From Mycobacterium sp. 141 (lineage in GTDB: Bacteria > Actinomycetota > Actinomycetes > Mycobacteriales > Mycobacteriaceae), in contig NZ_KB908260.1 in assembly GCF_000382405.1 (NCBI RefSeq), forward strand, positions 1 to 64,000: a stretch of DNA of 64,000 bases, read 5' to 3'. Shown in pieces: positions 32,601 to 41,560 of the stretch. The position numbers and the translations under genes were made by a program. Position 1 is the stretch's first letter. Every line of letters starts with the position of its first letter. The notes beneath the pieces were generated by a model. It saw only the letters and a program-made list of their open reading frames with translations, did not search any database and was not told where the DNA came from.

Positions 32601-32974
32601 TACTCGCGCAGCAGAGTGCCGGCGAATGCATGGTAGGTGCTGACGGTGGCCGCTTCGTCGGTGCCGACGGACAGCGCCAGACCCGCCCCGGCCAGCCGCG
32701 CCAGCCGGGTGCGGACCCGGCGCAGCAACTGCCCGGCGGCCTTGCGGGTGAAGGTCAGCCCGAGCACCTGTGACGGTGTGGCATAGCCGTTGGCCACCAG
32801 CCACACCACCCGAGCGGCCATGGTCTCGGTCTTCCCTGCGCCCGCGCCGGCGATCACCACGAGCGGACCGGGTGGTGCGGCGATCACCGCGGCCTGCTCG
32901 TCGGTCGGCGAGAAAAGACCCAGCGCAGAGGACAGTTCGGCCGGGCTGTAGCGGGCCGTCTCGGCCGGTGTCAT
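29648..32974 (-). CDS. adnB: AdnB subunit of the AdnAB helicase-nuclease
   Basis: This 1108-residue subunit acts in end resection of DNA double-strand breaks, the mycobacterial counterpart of RecBCD. The SF1 motor has motif I (VVIAGAGAGKTETMAARVVW), motif II (VVLLDEYQDTGHSQRVAL), motif III (AVGDPIQSIYGWRGASA) and the late motifs ([38 protein letters not shown]). The C-terminal RecB-type nuclease shows TVVDWKTGEPP, with Asp and Lys in place, and QLAVYRLAW. The start ATG overlaps the adnA stop in ATGA (32974-32971), so the subunits are translationally coupled. Codons near 31035-31125 contain an in-frame 24-bp tandem repeat (GRPGAERV units). Confidence 0.96.
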   Translation of the reverse strand: MTPAETARYSPAELSSALGLFSPTDEQAAVIAAPPGPLVVIAGAGAGKTETMAARVVWLVANGYATPSQVLGLTFTRKAAGQLLRRVRTRLARLAGAGLALSVGTDEAATVSTYHAFAGTLLREYGLLLPVEPDTRLLSETELWQLAFDVVCAHPARLDTDKTPAAVTAMVLRLSGALAEHLVDTDQLRDTHTELERLVHTLPAGPYQRDRGPSQWLLRMLATQTERTELVPLIDALHQRLRTDKVMDFGMQMAAAARLAAGFPQVGAQLRQRFRVVLLDEYQDTGHSQRVALSALFGRGADDGLALTAVGDPIQSIYGWRGASATNLPRFTTDFPLADGTPAPTLELRTSWRNPPSTLHVANAISAEARRRSVSVRELLPRPGADPGTIRCALLTDVAAERDWVADQVAGRYHGAREDGASAPTAAVLVRRNADAAPMAEALEARGVPVEVVGVAGLLGVPEVADLVAMLRLVADPTAGPAVMRILTGPRWRFGAGDLTALWRRAVELDDRPHGEPGPADIVAAAAPDADAACLADAICDPGAAENYSAAGYQRIVALGRELTMLRAHLNHPLPELVAEVRRVAGLDAEARAARPVTAGWTGTEHLDTFCDLVADYAGRSGAERVGRPGAERVGRPGAEYVGRPGAVVEGLLAYLDAATVVENGLAPAELAVSHDRVQILTVHAAKGLEWQVVAVPHLSARIFPSTASARTWLTDAADLPPLLRGDRATVSEIGVPVLDTSDVNDRKVLSDKIADHKSKLEQRRVDEERRLLYVAVTRAEDTLLLSGHHWGATESKPRGPSEFLCEIKSILEDAGADGTPCGDIEQWAPEPVAGEQNPLRDKAVEAIWPANPGPDGDVRRGAELIARAMAGDLGEGTDTDGWGADVDALLAERVPAPHTVPAELPGQVSVSTLVELSRDPQAALQRLHRRLPQRPDPHALLGTVFHEWVQRFFHAERLFDLDDLPGAVDSEVGRGCAEELAVLQDAFVMSPWAARTPIEVEVPFDMVLGKTLVRGRIDAVFADADGTATVVDWKTGEPPDTPEAEEQAAIQLAVYRLAWAALRGCPPESVRAAFHYVRSGQTVRPETLPDAEELAALLAESPAAQQT
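31035..31125. repeat. 24-bp in-frame tandem repeat inside adnB
   Basis: Four units start at 31035, 31059, 31083 and 31107, each beginning GCGCC (the last degenerate). Translated on the minus strand they give RSGAERVG, RPGAERVG, RPGAEYVG and RPGAVVEG. It is an in-frame minisatellite in a loop between motor motifs. Confidence 0.85.
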
Positions 32975-35900
32975 GACCGCGGCGCCTGTGCCGGGCAGGC
33001 CGACCGCACCGGGCAGTTCGAGCATCCGTCGTTGACCCTGGCCAGGAACTGCGGTCCCGCGGTGGCGGCCGCCGCGTCCCCGACCGCTGCCAGCCAATCG
33101 GCACGGGTCTCGGACGTCATCGGATCCTGTTCGCGCACCGTGGCACCGGCTGCGCCGGCCTTGCCGAGGTACACCAGCCGACCTCCGCCGGGCTCGTCCT
33201 GGTCAGTGCCGACTCCGTCCGTCAGCAGGCCTGCGGCGACGGCCAACTGGTACATGGCCAGCTGAGCATGGTTTTGCGCGTTCTCCTTGGTCACCGGACT
33301 CTTGCCGGTCTTGAGATCGACGACCACCAACCGGCCGGCCTGGTCGCGCTCGAGGCGGTCCAGCCGGCCCCGTACCCGGACCCCGGGCGCTTGGTCCCCG
33401 GACTCGGGATCGGTGGGCTGGATGACTCCCTCGACGTCGATCTCTGTGCCCACCTCGGTGAGCTGGCACCTCGTGTCGGCCCGCCACCGGGTGAATGTCT
33501 CCAGCATCGCGCGGTGCCGTTCCAGCTCGTTGTCCGAATACCATTTCGCCTCGAAAGGTATTTGCTCCCAAACCTTTTCGAGCTCGTTGACGAGTTGACC
33601 CTCGGTGCGCCCCGACTCGGCAACCAGCGCGTGCACCAGTGACCCGACGGTGGACCGTACATCCCGGCCTGAGCTACCGCCATGGCGTTCCAACAGCCAG
33701 CGCAGCGGGCAGTCGGTGAGCATCTGCAGCGTTGAGGGTGACAACGTCACCGTCTGGTCGGCACCGGACCACAACGGCTCGTCGGTCGAGAGCGGGGTCA
33801 TGGCGTACCAGTCCGCCGGATCAGCCCCGGGCACTCCAGCGTCGGCCAGCCGGGCCAACTGCGTTGCCGCACAGGCCCGGGAGTCCTCGTCGACCGCCCC
33901 TACGGGGGCACACACCACCGCGCGCAACCGCCCGACCAGGGCCGAGGGGGCCAGTACCCGGGGCGCTGCCAGTGGCGGCAGCACCGGCGCGTCGGTAGCC
34001 AGGGCGGTCAGCTCGGTGCAGAACGGCGACGGCAACAGCGAGCCGTCGCCGGCATCACTGTCCACCGCGGTCACCAGGAGCCGGGTTCGGGCACGGCCCA
34101 TCGCTGCCATCAGCAGCCGACGTTCCTCGGCCAAAAGCGGCGCCCGGGTAGACACCGCGGCGTCGGCGGGCCCGGTCACGCCGTCGAGCACATCCACCAG
34201 ATGCTGGGTTCCGAGCACACCGCCGCGGGGAATGGTGTTGGGCCACAATCCTTCCTGCAGACCGGCGATGACGACGAACTCCCATTCCCGGCCCAGCGAG
34301 GCATGGGCGCTCAGAACGGCGACGGCGTCGGGCTGTCGATGCGGGTCGGCGGGTGCAGCCGGCGCGCCGAGGGTCCTGACGTGATCGATGAGACCGCGCA
34401 GCGATGCGCCCGCCGTCCGGTTCACGTACTGATCGGCGGTGTCGAACAGCATCGTCACCGCGTCGAGGTCGCGATCGGCCTGCGCGCCAAGAGTTCCACC
34501 ACGCTCGCTGGCCATCAGCCACCGTCTCTGCAGCCCGCAGGCATGCCAGACGTCCCAGAGGGTGTGGCGCGGATCCGCTCCGGCCGCCACGCTACGGCGA
34601 GCCGCAGTCAACACCGCACGCAGCCGCCGCAGCGGGCGCAGTTGCTCAACCGGCAGCCCCCGGGGTTCGGTGTTCACCGCGGCGACAACGAGGTCACCGA
34701 AGTCACGCGGTGGTACCGAGCCGTCAGCACGGCGCAGCGCGCGGCGCAACTGCCGCAGGCTGACCGGGTCGACGCGCCCGATCGGCCCGGTGAGCAGGGT
34801 GAGGGCGTTGTCACCGGTCAGATCTCCGGTGGCGGCGGCGTCAAGCACCGTAAGCAGCGCGGCGACTGCGGGCTGCTGGGCCACGGGTGGCACGTCTGCG
34901 GCAGCCTCGACCGGCACCCCTGCGCTGGTCAAGGCCCGGGCCAGCACCGTTCCGGCCCGTGGCACCGAGCGGACGATAACCGCCATCTCCGACCACGGCA
35001 CCCCGTCGATCAGGTGGGCACGCCGCAACGCATCGGCGATCAGGGTCGACTCGGCATGCGTCGACGCGGCCAGCCGCAGGGTGACTGCCCCCTCGACCGC
35101 GGCGTTACCAACCAATTCGCGGGTCGGGCTGACGCCGGGAAGGCGTCGTCCGATACCGGCGATGGCCGCTGCGACCTCGGGGGCGCATCGGTGCGATTCG
35201 GTCAGCACGATGGTCGCGTCGTCGGCGCCGCCCAGATCGCGCAACAACACCGGATCAGCACCGCGGTAACCGAACACCGCCTGGTCGGGGTCACCGGCAA
35301 TCACGGTAAGCCCGGCACCCGCCTCCAGTACGCGCACCAACAGAGCGGCCTGGGGGTCGAGGTGCTGGGCGTCGTCGACCAGCAGCAGGCTGATCCGGCC
35401 GCGTTCGGCGGCCAGCAGGTCGGCGTCGGTGCCGAGGGCCTCCAGCGCGGCACCGACCAGTTCGGCCGCGCCCAGCGCGGGCACGGTTGCCTGCGGAGCG
35501 GCCATGCCCACCGCCGAGCGCAGCAGCATGATCTGCTCATAGGCCTGCGCGAACTGCCCGGCGGCCAACCACTCGGGACGCCGCGCCGACCGGCCGAGCC
35601 GTTGCAACGCAAGCGGATCCACACCGCGCTCGGTGCAGCGGGCCATCAGGTCGCGGAGTTCACTGGCGAACCCTGCGGTGCTCAACGCCGGCCACAGCGG
35701 TTCGGGCCAGCGGACACCCGAGTTGAGCCCGTCCTCCAGGTTGCCGGACAGCAGTTCACGGATGATGCCGTCCTGTTCGGCGCTGGTGATCAGCCGCGGG
35801 GGCGGGTCGCCGTTGCGCTGAGCAGCCAACCGCAACACCGCGAAGGCATACGAGTGCACCGTGCGTACCAGCGGCTCACGGACCACGTGCTGCTCCCCCG

Positions 35901-36141
35901 CACGCAAGAGCCGCGCGGTGATCGCGGCCCGCGCGGCCGCCCGCAGGCGTGCCGAACCGGTCAGCAGCAGAACCGATTCTGGATCGGCGCCCGCGGCGAT
36001 GTGCTCGGCGGCCGTGTTGACCAACAGCGAACTCTTGCCGGTCCCCGGCCCCCCGAGCAACCGCACCGCGCCCGTGCGTCCCGGGGCCAGCAGCTCGGTA
36101 CCCGCCAGTGCCGGTTCGACATGTGCAGTCATGGAAGGCAT
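32971..36141 (-). CDS. adnA: AdnA subunit of the AdnAB helicase-nuclease
   Basis: This subunit of about 1056 residues contains Walker A GGPGTGKSSLLVNTA, motif II LLLVDDAQHLDPQAALLV, motif III IAGDPDQAVFGYRGADP and a C-terminal RecB-family nuclease with VVVDLKTGKSP and QLAMYQLAVA. Cysteines in DCPLRWLLE and GCSNCPVRSACPAQ form the iron-sulfur ring typical of AddB/AdnA-type nucleases. In AdnAB the AdnB motor dominates translocation, while both nuclease sites cut single strands. The start is uncertain (36141 or 36132). It is first in the operon and divergent from lipV, with repeats in the intergenic space. Confidence 0.95.
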   Translation of the reverse strand: MPSMTAHVEPALAGTELLAPGRTGAVRLLGGPGTGKSSLLVNTAAEHIAAGADPESVLLLTGSARLRAAARAAITARLLRAGEQHVVREPLVRTVHSYAFAVLRLAAQRNGDPPPRLITSAEQDGIIRELLSGNLEDGLNSGVRWPEPLWPALSTAGFASELRDLMARCTERGVDPLALQRLGRSARRPEWLAAGQFAQAYEQIMLLRSAVGMAAPQATVPALGAAELVGAALEALGTDADLLAAERGRISLLLVDDAQHLDPQAALLVRVLEAGAGLTVIAGDPDQAVFGYRGADPVLLRDLGGADDATIVLTESHRCAPEVAAAIAGIGRRLPGVSPTRELVGNAAVEGAVTLRLAASTHAESTLIADALRRAHLIDGVPWSEMAVIVRSVPRAGTVLARALTSAGVPVEAAADVPPVAQQPAVAALLTVLDAAATGDLTGDNALTLLTGPIGRVDPVSLRQLRRALRRADGSVPPRDFGDLVVAAVNTEPRGLPVEQLRPLRRLRAVLTAARRSVAAGADPRHTLWDVWHACGLQRRWLMASERGGTLGAQADRDLDAVTMLFDTADQYVNRTAGASLRGLIDHVRTLGAPAAPADPHRQPDAVAVLSAHASLGREWEFVVIAGLQEGLWPNTIPRGGVLGTQHLVDVLDGVTGPADAAVSTRAPLLAEERRLLMAAMGRARTRLLVTAVDSDAGDGSLLPSPFCTELTALATDAPVLPPLAAPRVLAPSALVGRLRAVVCAPVGAVDEDSRACAATQLARLADAGVPGADPADWYAMTPLSTDEPLWSGADQTVTLSPSTLQMLTDCPLRWLLERHGGSSGRDVRSTVGSLVHALVAESGRTEGQLVNELEKVWEQIPFEAKWYSDNELERHRAMLETFTRWRADTRCQLTEVGTEIDVEGVIQPTDPESGDQAPGVRVRGRLDRLERDQAGRLVVVDLKTGKSPVTKENAQNHAQLAMYQLAVAAGLLTDGVGTDQDEPGGGRLVYLGKAGAAGATVREQDPMTSETRADWLAAVGDAAAATAGPQFLARVNDGCSNCPVRSACPAQAPRS

Positions 36142-36157
36142 GACACCAGAGGGGACC

Positions 36158-36230
36158 GACAAGTAGCGAAGCGGATTGGAGCGAACAACCCGACAAGTAA
36201 CGGAGCGGATTGGAGCGAGGGGGCCTCAAG
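36158..36230. repeat. 34-bp imperfect tandem repeat between adnA and lipV
   Basis: Units begin at 36158 and 36192 (GACAAGTA.CG.AGCGGATTG core), with a partial third at 36226. The block lies in the divergent promoter region of adnA and lipV. Confidence 0.7.
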
Positions 36231-36281
36231 TAGCGAGGGGTCCCACAATCTGTCGGGCCGGGCCCTGGCAGCATCACCGGG

Positions 36282-37052
36282 GTGTCCCCCGATATGTTGC
36301 ACGTCCTCCGGTACGGTCCGCAGGCCCCGGCCGAGCTGCTGTTGATCCACGGTGTGACCGGGCACGGTCAGCGCTGGCAGACCCTGGCCTCCCAGCTTCC
36401 CGGGGTGTCGATTCTGGCACCCGATCTGCTGGGACACGGCAGGTCGTCGTGGGCGGCGCCGTGGACCCTGGCGGCCAACGTCGATGCCTTGGCGACCCTG
36501 CTGGACGGTCCGACGCTGGTGGTCGGGCACTCGTTCGGCGGGGCGGTGGCCCTCACGCTGGCTGCCACCTACCCGCACCTGGTTTCGGGGTTGGTCTTGC
36601 TGGACCCCGCGGTGGGACTCGACGGTGAGTGGGTGCGGGAGATCGCCGAGAACATGATGGCGTCGCCGGACTATCCCGACGTAGCCCAAGCTCGAGTGGA
36701 GAAGATGAAGGGCTCCTGGGGTGAGGTCGACGCCGCCGAACTGGACCGCGAGCTCAGCGAGCACCTGATCGCGTTGCCCAACGGCCGATACGGGTGGCGG
36801 GTCTGCATGCCCGCGATGATGGCGTACTGGAGTGAGCTGGCTCGCCCAGTTGCCTTACCGCGCATCGGAACACCGACCACACTGGTGCGGGCCACGAAAA
36901 CCAGCCCGCCGTATGCCACGGATGGGCTGATCGACGCGTTGACCGAGCGGCTCGGACCCGATTTCACGCTGCTGGACTGGGATTGCAATCACATGGTGGC
37001 TCATGCCCGGCCCGCCGAGACCGCGGCGTTGATCCGGGAACGGCTCGGATAA
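36282..37052 (+). CDS. lipV: Alpha/beta hydrolase, LipV-like
   Basis: This 256-residue hydrolase has oxyanion-hole loop LLLIHGVTGHGQRW, nucleophile elbow VVGHSFGGAVALTLA (Ser) and a late His in WDCNHMVAHARP; Asp near LLDPAVGLDG or the VRATK strand completes the triad. LipV of M. tuberculosis is an esterase/lipase on short acyl esters. No signal peptide is present. GTG 36282 or ATG 36294 may be the start. Two bases separate it from the ATL gene, so both are likely co-transcribed. Confidence 0.9.
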   Translation: MSPDMLHVLRYGPQAPAELLLIHGVTGHGQRWQTLASQLPGVSILAPDLLGHGRSSWAAPWTLAANVDALATLLDGPTLVVGHSFGGAVALTLAATYPHLVSGLVLLDPAVGLDGEWVREIAENMMASPDYPDVAQARVEKMKGSWGEVDAAELDRELSEHLIALPNGRYGWRVCMPAMMAYWSELARPVALPRIGTPTTLVRATKTSPPYATDGLIDALTERLGPDFTLLDWDCNHMVAHARPAETAALIRERLG

Positions 37053-37054
37053 CC

Positions 37055-37351
37055 ATGGCGGCGGTGACCGAGGAGCAGGTGGAGACGGTCCGCGCGCTGG
37101 TCGCCGCCATTCCCGCGGGCAGGGTGTCGACGTATGGCGACATCGCCGATGCCGCAGGGCTTTCCAGCCCCCGGATTGTCGGCTGGATCATGCGCACCGA
37201 CTCGTCGGACCTGCCATGGCACCGCGTGATCCGTGCCTCGGGCCGCCCCGCACCTCATCTGAGCACCCGGCAGCTGGAGCTGCTGCGCACCGAAGGCGTG
37301 CTTTCCGTCGACGGCCGGGTAGCGCTGCGCGAGTGCCGCTACGAGTTCTGA
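37055..37351 (+). CDS. Alkyltransferase-like DNA repair protein (ATL)
   Basis: This 98-residue protein has the fold of the AGT/MGMT DNA-binding domain (AIPAGRVSTYGDIADAAGLS, then VGWIMR). The active-site PCHR motif is replaced by PWHRVIRASG, with Trp instead of the acceptor Cys. Such ATL proteins cannot remove alkyl groups but bind O6-alkylguanine and hand it to nucleotide excision repair. It matches Rv3204 in position and size. Confidence 0.93.
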   Translation: MAAVTEEQVETVRALVAAIPAGRVSTYGDIADAAGLSSPRIVGWIMRTDSSDLPWHRVIRASGRPAPHLSTRQLELLRTEGVLSVDGRVALRECRYEF

Positions 37352-37415
37352 GCGCGAGCAGTCACGCGGGTACCGCAATCGCGGCGTGTTGGGGTACCGC
37401 CGCGTCTGCTCGCGC
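37352..37415. terminator. Bidirectional hairpin (GCGTCTGCTCGCG family)
   Basis: GCGCGAGCAG (37352-37361) pairs with CTGCTCGCGC (37406-37415), with inner ACGCGG-type complementarity. It lies between convergent genes. GGCGTGTTGGGG and CGTCTGCTCGCG are shared with the hairpin at 14209. Confidence 0.75.
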
Positions 37416-37427
37416 GTTAAACGTGGG

Positions 37428-38282
37428 TTAGAGGATCAGCCGGACCAGCGACGCGGTGCGGGCCAGTCCGGGGAAGGCCGCCGCGGTGGACCGCGGATGC
37501 AAGGCGTGTACCGCCAGCCGGAACATCAACGCCCGCAACAACATCTGCGGCCACTCCGGTAACGCGTCCCAGCGCTCGATGAGCCCGTCATCAGCGTCGC
37601 CCCAGGACAACGCGTCGACCACAACGACTCCGGCTGCCCACGACGCAGGGCGCCAGTACGGGGTGATGTCGGTGATGCCGGGCGCTGCGGCTCCCGCGAA
37701 AAGCACTGTGCCGTAGAGGTCGCCGTGCACCAGCTGGTTCGCGCTCTTGGTCGGCTTGCGGAGCGTGGCGAGCTGGTTGATCAGCTCGACCGAACGCTGA
37801 CCGTCCGTCGAACCCGGCGCGAGCCTGGCTCCGGACGGAAGCGAATGCAGCGGCCGGTCCTCCCATGCCGCGCGGTCGGCAGCGATGAACACGTCGACAT
37901 CCGCCCACGGCGCGACCGGAGGCTGGGTCAGGAACCGGGGCCGCTCCAGGGTTCCGGTGGCCTCGTGCAACCGGACCGCCGCCGAGACCACCTCGTCGTG
38001 GCGCGGTTCCGGGGTCCCGGCGACGAATGTGTCGGCGCGCCAGCCGGCCACGACGTAGCGCCCGTCGGTGGAACGCACCGGACGGGCCAGCCGCACCCCG
38101 TCGACGAACAACGTCTCCCGGACCTTGGCCGACCACGCCGCACGGGCGTGGTCGGGGACCACCGACAGTACGACTTCGCCGCAGCGCCAGCCGCCCTCCC
38201 AACTCGAACCAAGTGGGACCGGATGCACCCCGGACAGCCCGAAGGCCGCCAGCACATGTTCCGGCGGCCGTTCTACACTCAC
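37428..38282 (-). CDS. TIGR02569-family kinase-like protein (Rv3205c-like)
   Basis: This 284-residue actinobacterial protein resembles aminoglycoside phosphotransferase-type kinases: NQLVHGDLYGTVLFAG carries the HGD catalytic loop and DITPYWRPASWAAG stands where the metal-binding DxD/N lies. The N-lobe (GSSWEGGWRCGEVVLSVV) is short. The substrate is unknown. It starts with GTG and is separated from moeZ by 36 bp on the same strand. Confidence 0.85.
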   Translation of the reverse strand: MSVERPPEHVLAAFGLSGVHPVPLGSSWEGGWRCGEVVLSVVPDHARAAWSAKVRETLFVDGVRLARPVRSTDGRYVVAGWRADTFVAGTPEPRHDEVVSAAVRLHEATGTLERPRFLTQPPVAPWADVDVFIAADRAAWEDRPLHSLPSGARLAPGSTDGQRSVELINQLATLRKPTKSANQLVHGDLYGTVLFAGAAAPGITDITPYWRPASWAAGVVVVDALSWGDADDGLIERWDALPEWPQMLLRALMFRLAVHALHPRSTAAAFPGLARTASLVRLIL

Positions 38283-38318
38283 AACCTCAGCCTAAGGTGT
38301 AGACCCGCAAACCGGCGG

Positions 38319-39512
38319 TCAGTACATGACCATGTCGGGATCGACCTGTCGGCCCCAGGCCACGATGCCGCCCTGCAGATGTACCGCGTCGGAGAATCCG
38401 GCCTGCTGCACGATAGCCAGCACTTCGGCCGAGCGCACACCGGTCTTGCAGTACAACACCGGTGTGCGATCCAGCTGCAGCTTGGCGAGCGCATCGCCCG
38501 ATTCGAACGTCGGTTTCGGGATGAGTTCGGCACCCTGAATATGATTGATCTCCCACTCCACCGGCTCACGGACGTCGATGAGCGCCAACGGCTTCCCTGA
38601 GTCCAGCAGCTCCTGCAGCTCCCGCGGGGTGATGGTGGAGCCCTTCGTGGCTTCGGTCGCCTCGTCCGAGACGGCGCCGCAGAACTCCTCGTAGTCGATG
38701 AGCTCGGTGATCTTCGGAGTCGTCGGGTCCTTGCGGATCCGGATGGTGCGATAGGTCATGTCGAGCGCGTCGTAGACCATCAGCCGGCCCAGCAGCGGCT
38801 CCCCGATACCGGTGATCAGCTTGACGGCCTCGGTACCCATGACCGATGCGATGGATGCGCACAGGATGCCCAACACGCCCCCCTCGGCACACGACGGGAC
38901 CATTCCCGGTGGTGGCGGCTCGGGGTACAGATCGCGGTAGTTCAGGCCCTGCTTCTCGCCGTCGGGACCGTCGGGTGCGTCTTCCCAGAACACCGACACC
39001 TGGCCCTCGAACCGGTAGATCGAACCCCACACGTACGGCTTGCCCGCCAACGCCGCGGCGTCGTTGACCAGGTATCGGGTGGCGAAGTTGTCGGTACCGT
39101 CGAGGATCAGGTCGTATTGGCTGAACAGCTCGACGGCGTTGTCGGCTTCCAGCCGGAACTCGTGCAGGTTGACGGTGACCAGCGGGTTGATCGCCAGGAC
39201 CGACTCCTTGGCACTGAGCGCCTTGGACTTCCCGATGTCAGCCTGGCCGTGGATGATCTGGCGCTGCAGATTGGACTCGTCGACGACGTCGAACTCGACG
39301 ATGCCGATGGTTCCCACCCCGGCGGCAGCCAGGTAGAGCAGGGCCGGCGAGCCGAGCCCGCCCGCACCGATCACCAGCACCTTGGCGTTCTTGAGCCGCT
39401 TCTGCCCGATCACGCCCACGTCGGGGATGATCAGGTGGCGGCTGTAACGCGTCACCTCTTCGCGGGTGAGCTCGGCGGCCGGTTCGACCAGCGGCGGTAA
39501 CGACACACCCAT
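38319..39512 (-). CDS. moeZ: MoeZ, E1-like adenylyltransferase / rhodanese sulfurtransferase
   Basis: This 397-residue protein has an N-terminal ThiF/MoeB domain (ATP site VLVIGAGGLGSPALLYLAAA, NLQRQIIHG, LILDGTDNFATRYLVND) and a C-terminal rhodanese domain with the active Cys in VLYCKTGVRSAEV. It adenylates the C-terminus of ubiquitin-like sulfur carriers (MoaD, CysO) and then thiocarboxylates them, serving molybdenum cofactor and CysO-dependent cysteine synthesis. The zinc CxxC pairs of E. coli MoeB are absent. ATG 39512 matches the M. tuberculosis MoeZ start (SLPPLVEPA). Confidence 0.96.
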   Translation of the reverse strand: MGVSLPPLVEPAAELTREEVTRYSRHLIIPDVGVIGQKRLKNAKVLVIGAGGLGSPALLYLAAAGVGTIGIVEFDVVDESNLQRQIIHGQADIGKSKALSAKESVLAINPLVTVNLHEFRLEADNAVELFSQYDLILDGTDNFATRYLVNDAAALAGKPYVWGSIYRFEGQVSVFWEDAPDGPDGEKQGLNYRDLYPEPPPPGMVPSCAEGGVLGILCASIASVMGTEAVKLITGIGEPLLGRLMVYDALDMTYRTIRIRKDPTTPKITELIDYEEFCGAVSDEATEATKGSTITPRELQELLDSGKPLALIDVREPVEWEINHIQGAELIPKPTFESGDALAKLQLDRTPVLYCKTGVRSAEVLAIVQQAGFSDAVHLQGGIVAWGRQVDPDMVMY

Positions 39513-39633
39513 ATTCACGGACACCGAATGTCTCCTCAAGTCATGGATCGTACGTAGGGACAACGGTAATCCGGCGGTCATGCTTCCCGCGCCGCGGTAG
39601 GCGTCAATCGGCGACTGGACCCGAGACGGGTAG

Positions 39634-40665
39634 CTAGGCGATGGGATATGGCCAGGGATTGAAGCGGCAGGTCTTCCCGTCCGGTTTGACGGTCTGCGGG
39701 TCGAACTTCGCATCGTCGTTGTTTGCGGTGGAGAAAGTCTGCTGCATCATGACCGGCGCCAGGCCGCCGTCGTCGCGGCACGGCTCGTGCCGCTGGTAAC
39801 CGATGGCGTGGCCGACCTCGTGGTTGATCACATACTGCCGGTATGACCCGATATCGCCCTGGAACGGCACCGCGCCGCGCACCCAGCGGGCTTCGTTGAT
39901 GAAGACCCGGGCCTGGTCGTCATAAGACGGGTTGTAGCACGACGCTTCCAGCTGGATGTCGTAGCCGCAACCCTCCCGCACTGTGATCGGCGAGGTCAGG
40001 GACACGCGGAAGTCAGGCTCGACGCCGCTGGTGGCGTCGACGCGGGTGAACCCGAACATCCCGTCGTGGGTCCAGCTCTTGGGGTTGGCCAGCGTTTCAC
40101 TGACCATCCGCGCGAAGCCGTCGTCGCCCCCGAACGATGTGGTGTCCACACCGTCCTCCACCTCGACGGTGTAGGTGAACGACTTGGTGGTGCCCTCACC
40201 GACCTTCTCGGTGGTGCCGGGGACGATGTGCCAGGTCTTGGCGCCGGCCTCGGTGAACTGTCCGCCCGCGGGCAGGATGCCGGTGGGCAGGCTGGCGTCG
40301 AACTGGGTCAGCCCTTTGGGCGGCGCGCCGATGATGGCGGTGGCAGCGTGGTCGATGGTGGGAGATCCCTGGACGGGCCCGTCGTCAGCGTGCCCGGTGC
40401 GCGCGGAGGTACCGGTCATCGTCTGGTACAGCACCACCACGGTCAGCACGATGAGGACCGGCAGCGCGTAGGCACGCCAGCCGTAGGTGGACACAAAGCG
40501 GCCGAGCCAAGTCTGCTTGCGCCACTTGCCCCGCTCATCGCGATTGACCCGGGGCCGACCCGAATCGGCCGCAAGTGGATCCCGTTGGGCCCGCAACGGC
40601 TCCCGCCATTCGTCGCGCAGTGCCGGGACGCGGCTGCCCGCGCGGGGCCCCGGGTCGTAGGTCAC
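39634..40665 (-). CDS. DUF3152 membrane-anchored metalloprotease-like protein (Rv3207c-like)
   Basis: This 343-residue protein has a cytoplasmic basic N-terminus (about 60 residues), one transmembrane helix (AYALPVLIVLTVVVLYQTM) and an outer domain of about 220 residues with the zincin motif YVINHEVGHAIGYQRHEPC (HExxH plus downstream His). Four Cys probably form disulfides. Proteolytic activity is suggested by the motif only. GTG 40665 was chosen because CATTCT lies at leaderless distance and the longer frame overlaps the divergent regulator. Confidence 0.9.
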   Translation of the reverse strand: MTYDPGPRAGSRVPALRDEWREPLRAQRDPLAADSGRPRVNRDERGKWRKQTWLGRFVSTYGWRAYALPVLIVLTVVVLYQTMTGTSARTGHADDGPVQGSPTIDHAATAIIGAPPKGLTQFDASLPTGILPAGGQFTEAGAKTWHIVPGTTEKVGEGTTKSFTYTVEVEDGVDTTSFGGDDGFARMVSETLANPKSWTHDGMFGFTRVDATSGVEPDFRVSLTSPITVREGCGYDIQLEASCYNPSYDDQARVFINEARWVRGAVPFQGDIGSYRQYVINHEVGHAIGYQRHEPCRDDGGLAPVMMQQTFSTANNDDAKFDPQTVKPDGKTCRFNPWPYPIA

Positions 40666-40795
40666 CGATCCAGAATGGCACAGCCCGCTGTGAATACCAT
40701 TCTCGTGCGTCGGGTCCGTGACCCCGCCGCAGCCAATTCGCAACTGTCGGACGTTTCGCAACCAGCGCCGCAACGGTAGTACTGTCGTGCGATGA

Positions 40796-41500
<705 letters not shown>

Positions 41501-41514
41501 ACGGGCCTTCTCCA

Positions 41515-41560
41515 GGCCGACTCAGCTCTGGGCCGACTCAGCTCTGGGCCGACTCAGCCC
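41515..41560. repeat. 16-bp tandem repeat at the 3' end of the DUF3107 gene
   Basis: GGCCGACTCAGCTCTG occurs at 41515 and 41531, and a partial copy starts at 41547. The stop codon of the DUF3107 gene (41538) falls inside, so the last codons and stop are duplicated downstream. Confidence 0.8.

Noticed and set aside
34201-36345. 714-codon plus-strand ORF over adnA
   Set aside because: Shadow ORF; adnA on the minus strand has all helicase and nuclease motifs.
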